Shown here one piece after another: positions 50,337-58,362 of a DNA stretch of 64,000 bases. Position 1 is the first letter of the stretch. Each line of letters opens with the position of its first letter. The stretch lies in assembly GCF_040702505.1 (NCBI RefSeq), contig NZ_JBFBLC010000007.1, positions 62,001 to 126,000 on the forward strand, in the 5' to 3' direction. The DNA comes from Terrabacter sp040702505. Its GTDB lineage: Bacteria > Actinomycetota > Actinomycetes > Actinomycetales > Dermatophilaceae. Position numbers and translations under genes: made by a program. Under the pieces are notes generated by a model that was given only the letters and a program-made list of their open reading frames with translations, was not told the origin of the DNA and ran no database searches.

Positions 50337-50703
50337 CGGGGTCGCCTCCTGCGGTGGTGCGGTCGCTCGTCGACGACCAGCGACCGCACGGGCGCCTCAG
50401 CGCCACACAGTGAACGCGTACCGTCAACCGCGCTTCTCCCTCTGACCGTATCCACGGCGAGGAGAACGGCGCACGGAAACCAGTGAGCATGACAAGTGTC
50501 ACGTGGTGAGAGTGCTTGTGCCGCAACGACATCCGCACATATGGGCGGATAGGTCGGTGGATCGCGCCTCACCCGTCGAAGGTGAGAGCGCCTGAGCCCG
50601 AGGCCTCGTCGCAGGCGCCCGTCAGTCGTCATGGCCGTGCCGGCCCTCGAGGTGGACGGCCTCTTCGCCGAACGGCTTGCGCGCGCGAGGTCCGGGCCCG
50701 AGC
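50337..50703. other. Intergenic region with structured leader
   Basis: This is the longest gene-poor stretch in the window. Besides the hairpins at 50357-50404 it holds a small inverted repeat, TGACA-AG-TGTCA (50490-50501), near a GTGAGCATGACAAGTGTCAC patch. I found no convincing gene longer than about 40 codons and no tRNA-like fold. A short minus-strand open frame at 50622-50714 lacks an RBS. Confidence 0.5.
50357..50404 (-). promoter_or_regulatory. Two hairpins in the leader of the APC permease gene
   Basis: A perfect 11-bp inverted repeat, GTGCGGTCGCT with its complement (50357-50367 and 50379-50389, 11-base loop), is followed by GGCGC-CTCA-GCGCC (50391-50404). Both lie just upstream of the permease RBS on the minus strand, so they would form in its 5' leader. 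A regulatory RNA role is possible. Confidence 0.45.
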
Positions 50704-50823
50704 ATGGCCTTCATGGACCGCGCGGAGGAGCTGCGAGCGCTCGCCGACGTGCAGGCCCGGCTCGACATCGCGAGACCTCGTGGCGACGTGAGCCCCGGGC
50801 CGTCGATCGGCATCGACGGGTGA
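50704..50823 (+). CDS. Possible 39-residue peptide coupled to the phosphopantetheinyl transferase gene
   Basis: The open frame MAFMDRAEELRALADVQARL continues for 39 codons and its TGA overlaps the GTG of the next gene by 4 bases (GTGA). GAGG lies 11-14 bases upstream. The sequence is helical and unlike any family I know. The coupling overlap is the main reason to list it; it may also be chance. Confidence 0.3.
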   Translation: MAFMDRAEELRALADVQARLDIARPRGDVSPGPSIGIDG

Positions 50824-51584
50824 GCTGCGAGCCCATCGTTCCCGTCACCGACGGCGTCCGCGAGGCCGTCGTGGTGTGGTGGGCCCCCGTGCCGCGTGTC
50901 GTCTCGTCCGGCGACCTCGAGGTGCTCGATGCCTGCGAGCTCCGCCGCGTCCGCGACGCCGGGACTCCTGCGGTCGCGGCCCGGCGTGCGGCCGGCTACC
51001 TGCTGGCGCGGCGAGCCGTCGGGCAGGTGCTGGGACAGGAGGTCGCGGACGTCGTGCTCGACCGGACCTGCCAGCGGTGCGGCGAGGCGCACGGGCGCCC
51101 CCGGGTCGTGAGCGACAGCGGGCTGCACCTGTCGGTCACCCATTCCGGCGGACCTGCGCCCGGCCCCGCCCACGACGTGTCCGATCCGGTCGTCGCTGTG
51201 GCCGTGACCCGCCTGGCACCCGTCGGCATCGACCTGGTCGTCGTCGCCGAGGCGGACTTCGACGGGTTCGACACGGTGGTGCGTCACCGTGACGACGTGG
51301 CCGACGCCGACGCGGTCTCACGGGCCCGGCTGTGGGCGCGCAAGGAGGCGGTGCTCAAGGCCGTCGGGGCCGGGCTCGACGTCGACCCGGCATCGTTCCC
51401 GGCCCCGCGACCGGGCACGGTGTCACGGATCGGACCGGATGACGCCGCCGTGGCCCTGGTCGACCTGCCTGCCGTCGGACCCACCCGTGGGCCGTTCGGT
51501 GACGCGCCGCGGCCACAGGACGCGCTGGTGGGCGCCGTTGCGCTCGCCCGCGCCGTTCCAGCGGTGCCCGTCCTCTTCGCGTAG
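50820..51584 (+). CDS. 4'-phosphopantetheinyl transferase, Sfp type
   Basis: A 254-residue enzyme that attaches phosphopantetheine to carrier-protein serines. The family motifs are VGIDLVVV (about residues 138-145), LHLSVTHSGG before it and the later WARKEAVLKAVGAGLDVDP with the catalytic Lys/Glu. RRAAGYLLARRAVGQVLGQ and DRTCQRCGEAHGRPRV are in the N-terminal half. The gene sits next to, and convergent with, the M1 peptidase and Pls/PosA synthetase, which needs its carrier domain activated, so it is probably dedicated to that enzyme. The GTG start lacks a clear RBS and may be translated by coupling to the preceding short frame. Confidence 0.88.
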   Translation: MSCEPIVPVTDGVREAVVVWWAPVPRVVSSGDLEVLDACELRRVRDAGTPAVAARRAAGYLLARRAVGQVLGQEVADVVLDRTCQRCGEAHGRPRVVSDSGLHLSVTHSGGPAPGPAHDVSDPVVAVAVTRLAPVGIDLVVVAEADFDGFDTVVRHRDDVADADAVSRARLWARKEAVLKAVGAGLDVDPASFPAPRPGTVSRIGPDDAAVALVDLPAVGPTRGPFGDAPRPQDALVGAVALARAVPAVPVLFA

Positions 51585-51589
51585 CCCCG

Positions 51590-51608
51590 GCGCGGCCCGG
51601 ATCCGCGC
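51590..51608. terminator. Short hairpin between convergent PPTase and M1 peptidase genes
   Basis: A 6-bp GC stem, GCGCGG-CCCGGAT-CCGCGC, in the 36-base gap between the convergent genes. Weak on its own. Confidence 0.35.
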
Positions 51609-51620
51609 GCGAGGGCCGGC

Positions 51621-52955
51621 TCAGGCCAGGTCCGGCAGCGCCGGGTGCTCGAGCCACGCTCCGAGCAGGCGGCGGACGTCGGCGGGGTCGGCGGCATACC
51701 CCGCCGCGTGCTCCACGAAGTCGGCCGTGCAGACGGTCCCGTCGGCGTGCTCGCTCGTCCACGTCCGGAGCAGGTCGAAGAAAGCGGTGTCGCCGACGAG
51801 CCCGCGCAGCGCGTGCAGCGTCAGGGCGCCGCGCTTGTAGATCCGGTCGTCGAACATGTCCAGCGGACCGGGGTCGGTGAGGACGAGGTCCTGCGGCAGC
51901 CGGGCCAGTCGCACGTGGTGCTCGCGGGCGCTCACGGCTGCGGGGACCCCGTCGGCGACCTCGGCCCACAGCCACTCGGCATAGCAGGCGAAGCCCTCGT
52001 GCAGCCAGATGTCGCTCCAGGTGCCGAGGGTCAGGCTGTTGCCGAACCACTGGTGCGCCAGCTCGTGCGCAACCAGTCGCTCGTGTCGCCGGTCGCCCTT
52101 GAGCCAGTTCGCACCGAAGGTCGCCATGCCCTGGGCCTCGAGCGGGATGTCGAGGTCGTCCGGCGTCACGACGACGGTGTAGTCGGGGAAGGGATAGGGG
52201 CCGAACCGCTCGGACAGGACGGCCACCATCGCAGGCAGCCTCGCGAGCTCGTGCGCGGCGTCGGCGGCGTGCTGGTCGGCGACGAGGAGGTGCACCGGAA
52301 CGGGGCGCTCGGCGAGGACGTGGTCGGAGTAGCGCCCCACGTGGACCGCTGCGAGGTAGGTCGCCATGGGGTGCCGCTGCTCGAAGACGCGGCACGTGCG
52401 GCTGCCGCGCACGCGCAGGTCGGTGAGCACCCCGGTGGCGGTCACGGCGAAGGGGGAGTCGCACTCGACGGTGAGCCGGTAGGTCGACTTGCAGCTGGGG
52501 TGGTCGTTGCAGGGGAACCACGTCGGGGCCCCGGTCGGCTGAGAGGCGACGAGGGCGCCCTCGGCGAGCTCCTCCCAGCCCAGGGTGCCCCAGCGCGTGC
52601 GTGTCGGACCCGGGGTGCCTGCGTACGCGACGACGACCTCCGCCGTCTCGTCGACCTCGAGGGGGCGGGGGAGCCGGACCGTCAGGGCGTCACCACGGTG
52701 CCGCCACTTCGCGGGGGAGCCGTCGACGGCGACCTTGCCGACCCGCAGCCCCACGAGGTCGAGTCGCAGGATGTCGGTGCGGACGAGGGCCCTGACCGTG
52801 AGGGTGGCGCGTCCGCCGAGCCGGTTGCTCGAGACGCGGTAGTCGAGGTCGAGGTCGTAGTGCTCGACGCGGTACCGCGAGTCGCCGCGCTCCGGGGTGT
52901 AGGGGTCGAGGACCTGGGCTGCCGTCGGGCTGGCGTCGGCGGGGACGGTCCCCAT
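51621..52955 (-). CDS. M1 family metallopeptidase
   Basis: A 444-residue zinc aminopeptidase-like enzyme. The N-terminal beta-saddle covers about 1-210 (YRVEHYDLDLDYRVSSNRLGGRATLTVRALV). The zinc site HELAHQWFGN with the downstream Glu in WLHEGFACYAEW is intact at about residues 292-325. The usual GAMEN exopeptidase motif is reduced to EAQGMAT. It is smaller than full-length M1 enzymes because the C-terminal helical domain is short. The ATG follows the Pls/PosA stop directly, so the two are co-translated; a role in trimming or releasing the polymer product, or in immunity to it, is inferred. Confidence 0.9.
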   Translation of the reverse strand: MGTVPADASPTAAQVLDPYTPERGDSRYRVEHYDLDLDYRVSSNRLGGRATLTVRALVRTDILRLDLVGLRVGKVAVDGSPAKWRHRGDALTVRLPRPLEVDETAEVVVAYAGTPGPTRTRWGTLGWEELAEGALVASQPTGAPTWFPCNDHPSCKSTYRLTVECDSPFAVTATGVLTDLRVRGSRTCRVFEQRHPMATYLAAVHVGRYSDHVLAERPVPVHLLVADQHAADAAHELARLPAMVAVLSERFGPYPFPDYTVVVTPDDLDIPLEAQGMATFGANWLKGDRRHERLVAHELAHQWFGNSLTLGTWSDIWLHEGFACYAEWLWAEVADGVPAAVSAREHHVRLARLPQDLVLTDPGPLDMFDDRIYKRGALTLHALRGLVGDTAFFDLLRTWTSEHADGTVCTADFVEHAAGYAADPADVRRLLGAWLEHPALPDLA

Positions 52956-55900
52956 TCAGGCGCCCTGCTTCTCGCGCCACGGGGCGATGGGGTTGCCCGT
53001 CCACCTGCTGGCGGCCGGCACGTCCTCGCCGCGCAGCACCAGGGACCCGGGCCCGACCGTCGCGGCCGCCGAGATCGAGGCCGCCGGGAGGATGACCCCG
53101 TGGGGTCCGAGCGTGGCGCCCTCGGCGAGGGTGACGGTGTCCATGCTCATGATCCGATCATGGAACAGGTGCGTCTGCAGCACGCACCCCCGGTTGACGG
53201 TCGCCCCGTCGCCGAGGCTGACGAGATCGGCCTCCGGCAGCCAGTACGTCTCGCACCACACGCCGTGGCCGATGCTGGCGCCGAGGCTGCGCAGCCAGAC
53301 GTTGATCGCGGGCGTGCCGGTGGCGGTCCAGGCGAACCACGGCCCCGCCACCATCTCGACGAACGCGTCGACCACCTCGTTGCGCCACACGAACGAGCTC
53401 CACAGCGGGTGCTCGACCGCGGGGATGCGGCCGACGACCACCCACTTGGCCAGCGTCGTGACCGCGGCGGCGAGCGCCCCGGTGGCCGCCAGGACGAGAC
53501 CGCCCAGCAACGCCGCGACCAGCCACCCCCACCGCAGCGCCAGCGACTCCAGGGCAAGGAGCACCCCGAGGGCCAGTGCGACGGTCACCATGACCGGCAC
53601 GACGCGGCACAGCTCGACGAGCGATCGCAGGGCCTTGAGGCGCAGAGGTGGCCGGAAGGTGCGCTCGTCGTCGTTGCCCTGCGGCGGCCGGCGCAGCCGC
53701 ACGGGCGGGTTGCCCAGCCAGCTCGAGCCGGCCTTGGACTTGGCCGGAGCCGCCGAGAGGACCGCCACGAGACCGTACTTCGGCACCCGCCGACCCGGCG
53801 CCGTCATGCCGCTGTTGCCGAGGAAGGAGCGCTTGCCGATCTTGACCGGGGCGATGTGCATCCACCCGCGCGCCATCTCGTAGCTGGCCACCATCGTGTC
53901 GTCGGCGAGGAAGGCGCCGCTCGCCACGGTCGTCATCGACGGCAGCAGCAGCACCGTCGAGGCCTCGACGTCGCGCCCGACGCGCGCCCCGAGCAGGCGC
54001 AGCCACACCGGGGTGAACAGGCTCGCGTAGAGCGGGAACAGCAGGGTCCGGGCCTGGTCGAGGAGGCGCTCGGTGAACCACACCTGCCAACCGACACGAC
54101 TGCGCACCGGGTGGAACCCCTCGCCCATCCCGATCGCGAGCAGCCGCACGAGCACCACGGTCAGCGCCATCAGGCCGGCCATGCCGGTGACGGTCACGAC
54201 CGGCGCCCAGACGAGGGCCGTCGCGGTCGCCTCGCCGACCCCGGTCGTGCCGCGCAGCGACCGGGCGAGCAGCAGCAGCGCGGGCGCCACCGCGACGAAG
54301 GGCAGCAGCGAGAGCAGGACGCCCGAGACGGCATACACCCCGGCCCAGCCGGCCCGGCGCGGCGCGGGCTCGTCGGGATAGCCGAGGTCGACGGGGTCGT
54401 GGACGCGCCGCGCGGGCGACCCGGCGACGACCCGCCCGGCGGGCACGGAGGTGAGCACGGTCGAGCCGGCCTCGACGACGGCGCCGCGGCCGATGTGCAC
54501 GTCGGGGCCGATGGTGCTGCGGGCCCCCACCACCACGTCTCGCCCGATGTGGACCGTGCCCACGTGCACGACGTCGCCGTCCATCCAGTAGCCGGACAGG
54601 TCGACCTCCGGCTCGATGCTCGCGCCGCTGCCGATCCGCAGCAGCCCGGTGACCGGTGGCACCGTGTGCAGGTCGACCCCCTCGCCGATCGTCGCGCCGA
54701 GCAGGCGCGCGTAGGAGGCGATCCACGGGGCGCCCGCCATCGTGACCGCGCCCATCGCGTCGGCGAACCGCTCGGCCGCCCAGAGCCGCATCTGCACGGA
54801 GCCGCCGCGCGGGTAGGAGCCCGGCTTGAGGCCGCGCAGCAGCAGCCGGCAGGCCAGGGCCGTGATCCCCATCCGCCCCAGGGGCGTCACGAACGCGAGG
54901 ATGCCGGCGCCGAGCACCCACCACGAGACCGGCCGCGGCCACGCGGCGATCCCGGCCGCGCGCAGCAGCTCGGTGACGACGGCCAGACCGACGAACCACT
55001 GCAGGCCCTTGACGGTCAGCAGCACGACGGAGACAAGGGTCTGCAGCAGCTGGGTTCGGCGCGGGATGCGACGCACCGTACGCGTCGGCGGTCCGGGTCC
55101 GTCGGCGCCGTCCGCGGGTGTGAAGGACTCGAGCAGCTCGACCTGGGCGCCGAGGCGGGGGTGGGCGTGCAGGTCGGCGACGGTCACCGTGGGGTAGCGC
55201 TCACGCAGGAGGGAGACGAGCCGCGCCGACGACAGGCTGCCCCCGCCGAGCGCGAAGAAGTCGGCGTCGGTCGAGCCAACCGAGGTGCCGAGCACGTACG
55301 ACCAGTGGCCGGCAACCCAGGCGGCGGTCCCCTCGAGCCCGTCGCCGGTGCGGGAGCCGTCCGAGGCGCCGCCGGCGCCATTGGAGCCGCCGCTGCCCGG
55401 CAGCGGCCAAGGCAGCGCCGCGCGGTCGACCTTGCCCGAGGTGCGCGTCGGGATGGCCGGCACGGCGGCCAGGACCGGCACGAGGGCGGCCGGCAGCTCC
55501 TCGCGCAGCCGCTCGCGGGCCGCGGCCAGGTCGAGCGGCTCGGAGTCCGCGGCGACGAGGTAGCCGACGAGCACCTGGCCACCGGCCGGCGTCGCCTGCA
55601 CCGCGGCGGCGGCCGCCGCGACGTCGGGCAGGGCCTGCAGGGCGGCGTCGATCTCGCCGAGCTCGATCCGGCGACCGCCGAGCTTGACCTGCTCGTCGGC
55701 CCGGCCGACGAAGACGAGGCCTGCCGGGTCGTCGACGACGAGATCGCCGGACCGGTAGGCCCGCTCCCACCCGAGCGTCGGCATCGCGGCGTACTTCTCG
55801 GCGTCCTTGGCCGGGTCGAGGTAGCGGGCGAGGCCCACGCCGCCGATGATGAGCTGCCCGGTCTCGCCCTCGGGCACGGGGTGGTCGTCGGGGCCGACGA

Positions 55901-56903
55901 CGGCCAGGTCCCAGCCGTCGAGCGGCAGGCCGATGCGGACCGGCCCGGTGCCGTCGAGGCGCGCCGCGCAGGCGACGACCGTCGCCTCGGTGGGGCCGTA
56001 GGTGTTCCACACCTCCCGTCCGGGCGTCGCGAGCCGTGCCGCCAGCTCGGGCGGGCACGCCTCGCCGCCGAAGACGAGCAGCCGCACGGGCTCGAGGGCC
56101 TCCACCGGCCACAGCCCGGCGAGCGTCGGCACGGTCGAGACGACGGTGATGTCCTGGGCGACGAGCCACGGCCCGAGGTCCTGGCCGGTGCGCACGAGCG
56201 AGCGGGGCGCGGGGACGAGGCAGGCCCCGTGCCGCCACGCGAGCCACATCTCCTCGCACGAGGCGTCGAAGGCGACGGAGAGGCCGGCGAGCACCCGGTC
56301 ACCGGGGCGGATCGGGTCGTCCTGCACGAAGATCCGCGCCTCGGCGTCGACGAACGCGGCTGCCGAGCGGTGCGTGACCGCCACGCCCTTGGGCACGCCG
56401 GTGGAGCCGGAGGTGAAGATCACCCAGGCGTCGTGCGACGGCGTGACCCGCACCGGCTCGGTGGCCCCGAGCGCGCCGCCCGGCGGGTCGCTCGCCAGGT
56501 GCCGTGGCGGGGGAGGGCCCGCAGCGGGACGGATCCGCCGCCCGGAACCGATGACGACGCGTACGGCCGCCTCTCCGAAGACGAGGTCGGCGCGTTCCTG
56601 CGGGTCGTCCGCGTCGACGGGCACGTAGGCCGCACCGGCGAGGAGCACACCGAGGACGGCGACGTAGAGGTCGACGCTGCCCGACGGCGCGCGGACGCCG
56701 ACCCGGTCGCCCGGGACCACACCCGACCGGGCCAGGTCGGCGGCCATCTCGCGGGCCGCCGCCGTCAGCTCGGTGTAGGTGAGCACCGTCTCGGTGTCGT
56801 CCACCGCCGGGGCGTGCGGGTGCGCCGCGGTGGTGGCCGCGAGCACGTCGACGAGCGTGCGCGGTTCGGGCGCGCGGGCTGCGGCACGGAGCGGACCGGT
56901 CAC
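52956..56903 (-). CDS. Pls/PosA-family non-ribosomal peptide synthetase-like enzyme (homopoly-amino acid synthetase type)
   Basis: A 1315-residue membrane enzyme. An adenylation domain (about 20-500) has FTSGSTGVPKG, FDASCEEMW, NTYGPTEATV, YRSGDLV, GRADEQVKLGGRRIELGEID and Lys491 in RTSGKVDR. A carrier domain follows with phosphopantetheine Ser556 in FFALGGGSL. The rest alternates membrane helices (about six) with three left-handed beta-helix/acyltransferase-like domains rich in hexapeptide repeats (IGSGASIEPEVDLSGYW, VGARSTIGPDVHIGRGAVVEAGS, LPEADLVSLGDGATVNRG). This is the layout of epsilon-poly-L-lysine synthetase and PosA, which make isopeptide-linked cationic homopolymers. The amino acid used is not readable with confidence. 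GTG 56903 was chosen for the CGAGGAGG RBS. Confidence 0.92.
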   Translation of the reverse strand: MTGPLRAAARAPEPRTLVDVLAATTAAHPHAPAVDDTETVLTYTELTAAAREMAADLARSGVVPGDRVGVRAPSGSVDLYVAVLGVLLAGAAYVPVDADDPQERADLVFGEAAVRVVIGSGRRIRPAAGPPPPRHLASDPPGGALGATEPVRVTPSHDAWVIFTSGSTGVPKGVAVTHRSAAAFVDAEARIFVQDDPIRPGDRVLAGLSVAFDASCEEMWLAWRHGACLVPAPRSLVRTGQDLGPWLVAQDITVVSTVPTLAGLWPVEALEPVRLLVFGGEACPPELAARLATPGREVWNTYGPTEATVVACAARLDGTGPVRIGLPLDGWDLAVVGPDDHPVPEGETGQLIIGGVGLARYLDPAKDAEKYAAMPTLGWERAYRSGDLVVDDPAGLVFVGRADEQVKLGGRRIELGEIDAALQALPDVAAAAAAVQATPAGGQVLVGYLVAADSEPLDLAAARERLREELPAALVPVLAAVPAIPTRTSGKVDRAALPWPLPGSGGSNGAGGASDGSRTGDGLEGTAAWVAGHWSYVLGTSVGSTDADFFALGGGSLSSARLVSLLRERYPTVTVADLHAHPRLGAQVELLESFTPADGADGPGPPTRTVRRIPRRTQLLQTLVSVVLLTVKGLQWFVGLAVVTELLRAAGIAAWPRPVSWWVLGAGILAFVTPLGRMGITALACRLLLRGLKPGSYPRGGSVQMRLWAAERFADAMGAVTMAGAPWIASYARLLGATIGEGVDLHTVPPVTGLLRIGSGASIEPEVDLSGYWMDGDVVHVGTVHIGRDVVVGARSTIGPDVHIGRGAVVEAGSTVLTSVPAGRVVAGSPARRVHDPVDLGYPDEPAPRRAGWAGVYAVSGVLLSLLPFVAVAPALLLLARSLRGTTGVGEATATALVWAPVVTVTGMAGLMALTVVLVRLLAIGMGEGFHPVRSRVGWQVWFTERLLDQARTLLFPLYASLFTPVWLRLLGARVGRDVEASTVLLLPSMTTVASGAFLADDTMVASYEMARGWMHIAPVKIGKRSFLGNSGMTAPGRRVPKYGLVAVLSAAPAKSKAGSSWLGNPPVRLRRPPQGNDDERTFRPPLRLKALRSLVELCRVVPVMVTVALALGVLLALESLALRWGWLVAALLGGLVLAATGALAAAVTTLAKWVVVGRIPAVEHPLWSSFVWRNEVVDAFVEMVAGPWFAWTATGTPAINVWLRSLGASIGHGVWCETYWLPEADLVSLGDGATVNRGCVLQTHLFHDRIMSMDTVTLAEGATLGPHGVILPAASISAAATVGPGSLVLRGEDVPAASRWTGNPIAPWREKQGA

Positions 56904-57032
56904 CGGGCCTCCTCGGGTCGGGTTCCCTCCCGACGGTAGGCCTCCTCGGTGAACGGCAGGCGTCAACGCGGATGCAGGTCGTCCGGCACCGCTTGCCGAG
57001 CGCCCGAGCGCGCGGGGCGCCGGGCGCGCCTG

Positions 57033-58241
57033 TCAGTCGGAGTGGCCGTACCACGCCTCGAGACGGACGGCCTCCCCGACGTGTCGCAGCGACTCGAGCG
57101 TCTCGGGCGCCAGCGGCACGTCGGTGTCGGTGATGACGTAGCCGTGCTCGCCGCGGGTGGCGAGCGACTGCCCGACGATGTTGGCTCCCGCCGCGGCCAG
57201 CACGTTGTTGATGGCGGCGAGCACGCCCGGGACGTTGCGGTGCAGCAGGGCGACCCGGAAGCCGCCCTCGGGGGGTGCCGGCGCCACGTCGGGCAGGTTG
57301 ACCGACAGGGCCGTGGCCCCGTCGAGGATGTATGCCGTCAGCTTCGTCGCGACGAAGGTGCCGATCTCCTCCTGGGCCTCCTCGGTCGAGCCGCCGACGT
57401 GCGGGGTCAGGATGACGTTGTCGAGGCCGCGCAGGGGCGACTCGAAGAGGTCGCCCTGGGCCTTGGGCTCGATGGGGAACACGTCGATCGCGGCGCCGGA
57501 GAGGTGCCCGCTCAGGATGTGCTCACGCAGGGCCAGGTCGTCGACGACCATGCCGCGCGAGGCGTTGATGAACACCGACCCGCGCTTCATCTTGGCGAAC
57601 TGCTCGGCGCCGAACAGCCCGGCGTTGCCGGGGCGTCCGTCGACGTGGAGGCTGACGACGTCGGAGATCTCGAGCAGCTCGTCGAGCGAGCCCATGCGCC
57701 GGGCGTTGCCGTGGGCCAGGCGGTCGGCGGTGTCGTAGAAGGCGACGCGCATGCCGATGGCCTCGGCGACGTTGGACAGCTGCGTGCCGATGTTGCCGTA
57801 GCCGACGATGCCGAGGGTCCGGCCGCGGGTCTCGTAGCTGCCCTTGGCCGACTTGTCCCAGACGCCGTCGTGCATGCGCTGCGTCTTCTCCGGGAGGCGC
57901 CGCGCCAGGGCGAGGATCTCGCCGATGACGAGCTCGACGACGCTGCGCGTGTTGGAGAAGGGGGCGTTGAAGACGGCGATGCCCAGGTCGGTCGCGTGGC
58001 CCAGGTCGACCTGGTTGGTCCCGATGCAGAAGCAGCCGATGGCGCGCAGGTCCGGCGCGGCGTCGAGCACCGCGCGGGTCATCTTGGTGTTGGACCGGAT
58101 GCCGACCACCGAGACGCCTTGGAGGGCCTCGATGAGCTCGGACTCGCCCAGCGACCGCGGCCGGGTCTCGACGTCGAAGCCGTGACGTCGGAACGTCTCC
58201 ACCGCGATGGGGTGGACGTTCTCCAGCAGGAGTACCTTCAC
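57033..58241 (-). CDS. serA: D-3-phosphoglycerate dehydrogenase
   Basis: A 402-residue NAD-dependent dehydrogenase for the first step of serine synthesis. The N-terminal substrate domain has VVGIRSNTKMTRAVLDAAPDLRAIGCFCIGTNQVDL; the nucleotide domain has TLGIVGYGNIGTQLSNVAEAIGMRVAFYD and the catalytic region INASRGMVVDDLALREHI, AIDVFPIEP and LTPHVGGSTEEAQ with its active His. A C-terminal ACT domain (about 325-402) matches the E. coli-like, serine-inhibited form rather than the long ASB-containing form of mycobacteria. The GTG start has GAAGGAGAG 4 bases upstream. It follows a GntR gene on the same strand, beyond which a YdiJ-like dehydrogenase diverges. Confidence 0.93.
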   Translation of the reverse strand: MKVLLLENVHPIAVETFRRHGFDVETRPRSLGESELIEALQGVSVVGIRSNTKMTRAVLDAAPDLRAIGCFCIGTNQVDLGHATDLGIAVFNAPFSNTRSVVELVIGEILALARRLPEKTQRMHDGVWDKSAKGSYETRGRTLGIVGYGNIGTQLSNVAEAIGMRVAFYDTADRLAHGNARRMGSLDELLEISDVVSLHVDGRPGNAGLFGAEQFAKMKRGSVFINASRGMVVDDLALREHILSGHLSGAAIDVFPIEPKAQGDLFESPLRGLDNVILTPHVGGSTEEAQEEIGTFVATKLTAYILDGATALSVNLPDVAPAPPEGGFRVALLHRNVPGVLAAINNVLAAAGANIVGQSLATRGEHGYVITDTDVPLAPETLESLRHVGEAVRLEAWYGHSD

Positions 58242-58311
58242 GCTTCTCTCCTTCGGGTCCTCGCTCGCCGGCGGGCCCGTGCTCGTTGGTTGCTGCGGGT
58301 GGGTGGTGGTC

Positions 58312-58359
58312 GGTGCTGCTGGTGGTGCTGCTGGTCGTGCTGCTCGTGGTGCTGCTGGC
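58312..58359 (+). repeat. 12-bp tandem repeat, four units, between GntR gene and serA
   Basis: GGTGCTGCTGGT, GGTGCTGCTGGT, CGTGCTGCTCGT and GGTGCTGCTGGC follow one another in the non-coding gap after the GntR stop. The array is CAG/CAC-rich on the minus strand, which is the coding direction of both flanking genes. Confidence 0.8.
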
Positions 58360-58362
58360 CTC

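Noticed and set aside
50622..50714. 30-residue minus-strand frame MKAMLGPGPRARKPFGEEAV...
   Set aside because: No ribosome binding site and too short for family assignment. The opposite strand has the PPTase-coupled frame.
51645..56939. A very long open frame on the plus strand opposite the Pls/PosA and M1 genes
   Set aside because: In DNA this GC-rich the opposite strand rarely has stops. The translation is Arg/Gly/Glu low-complexity without motifs, whereas the minus strand encodes clear A, carrier and peptidase motifs.
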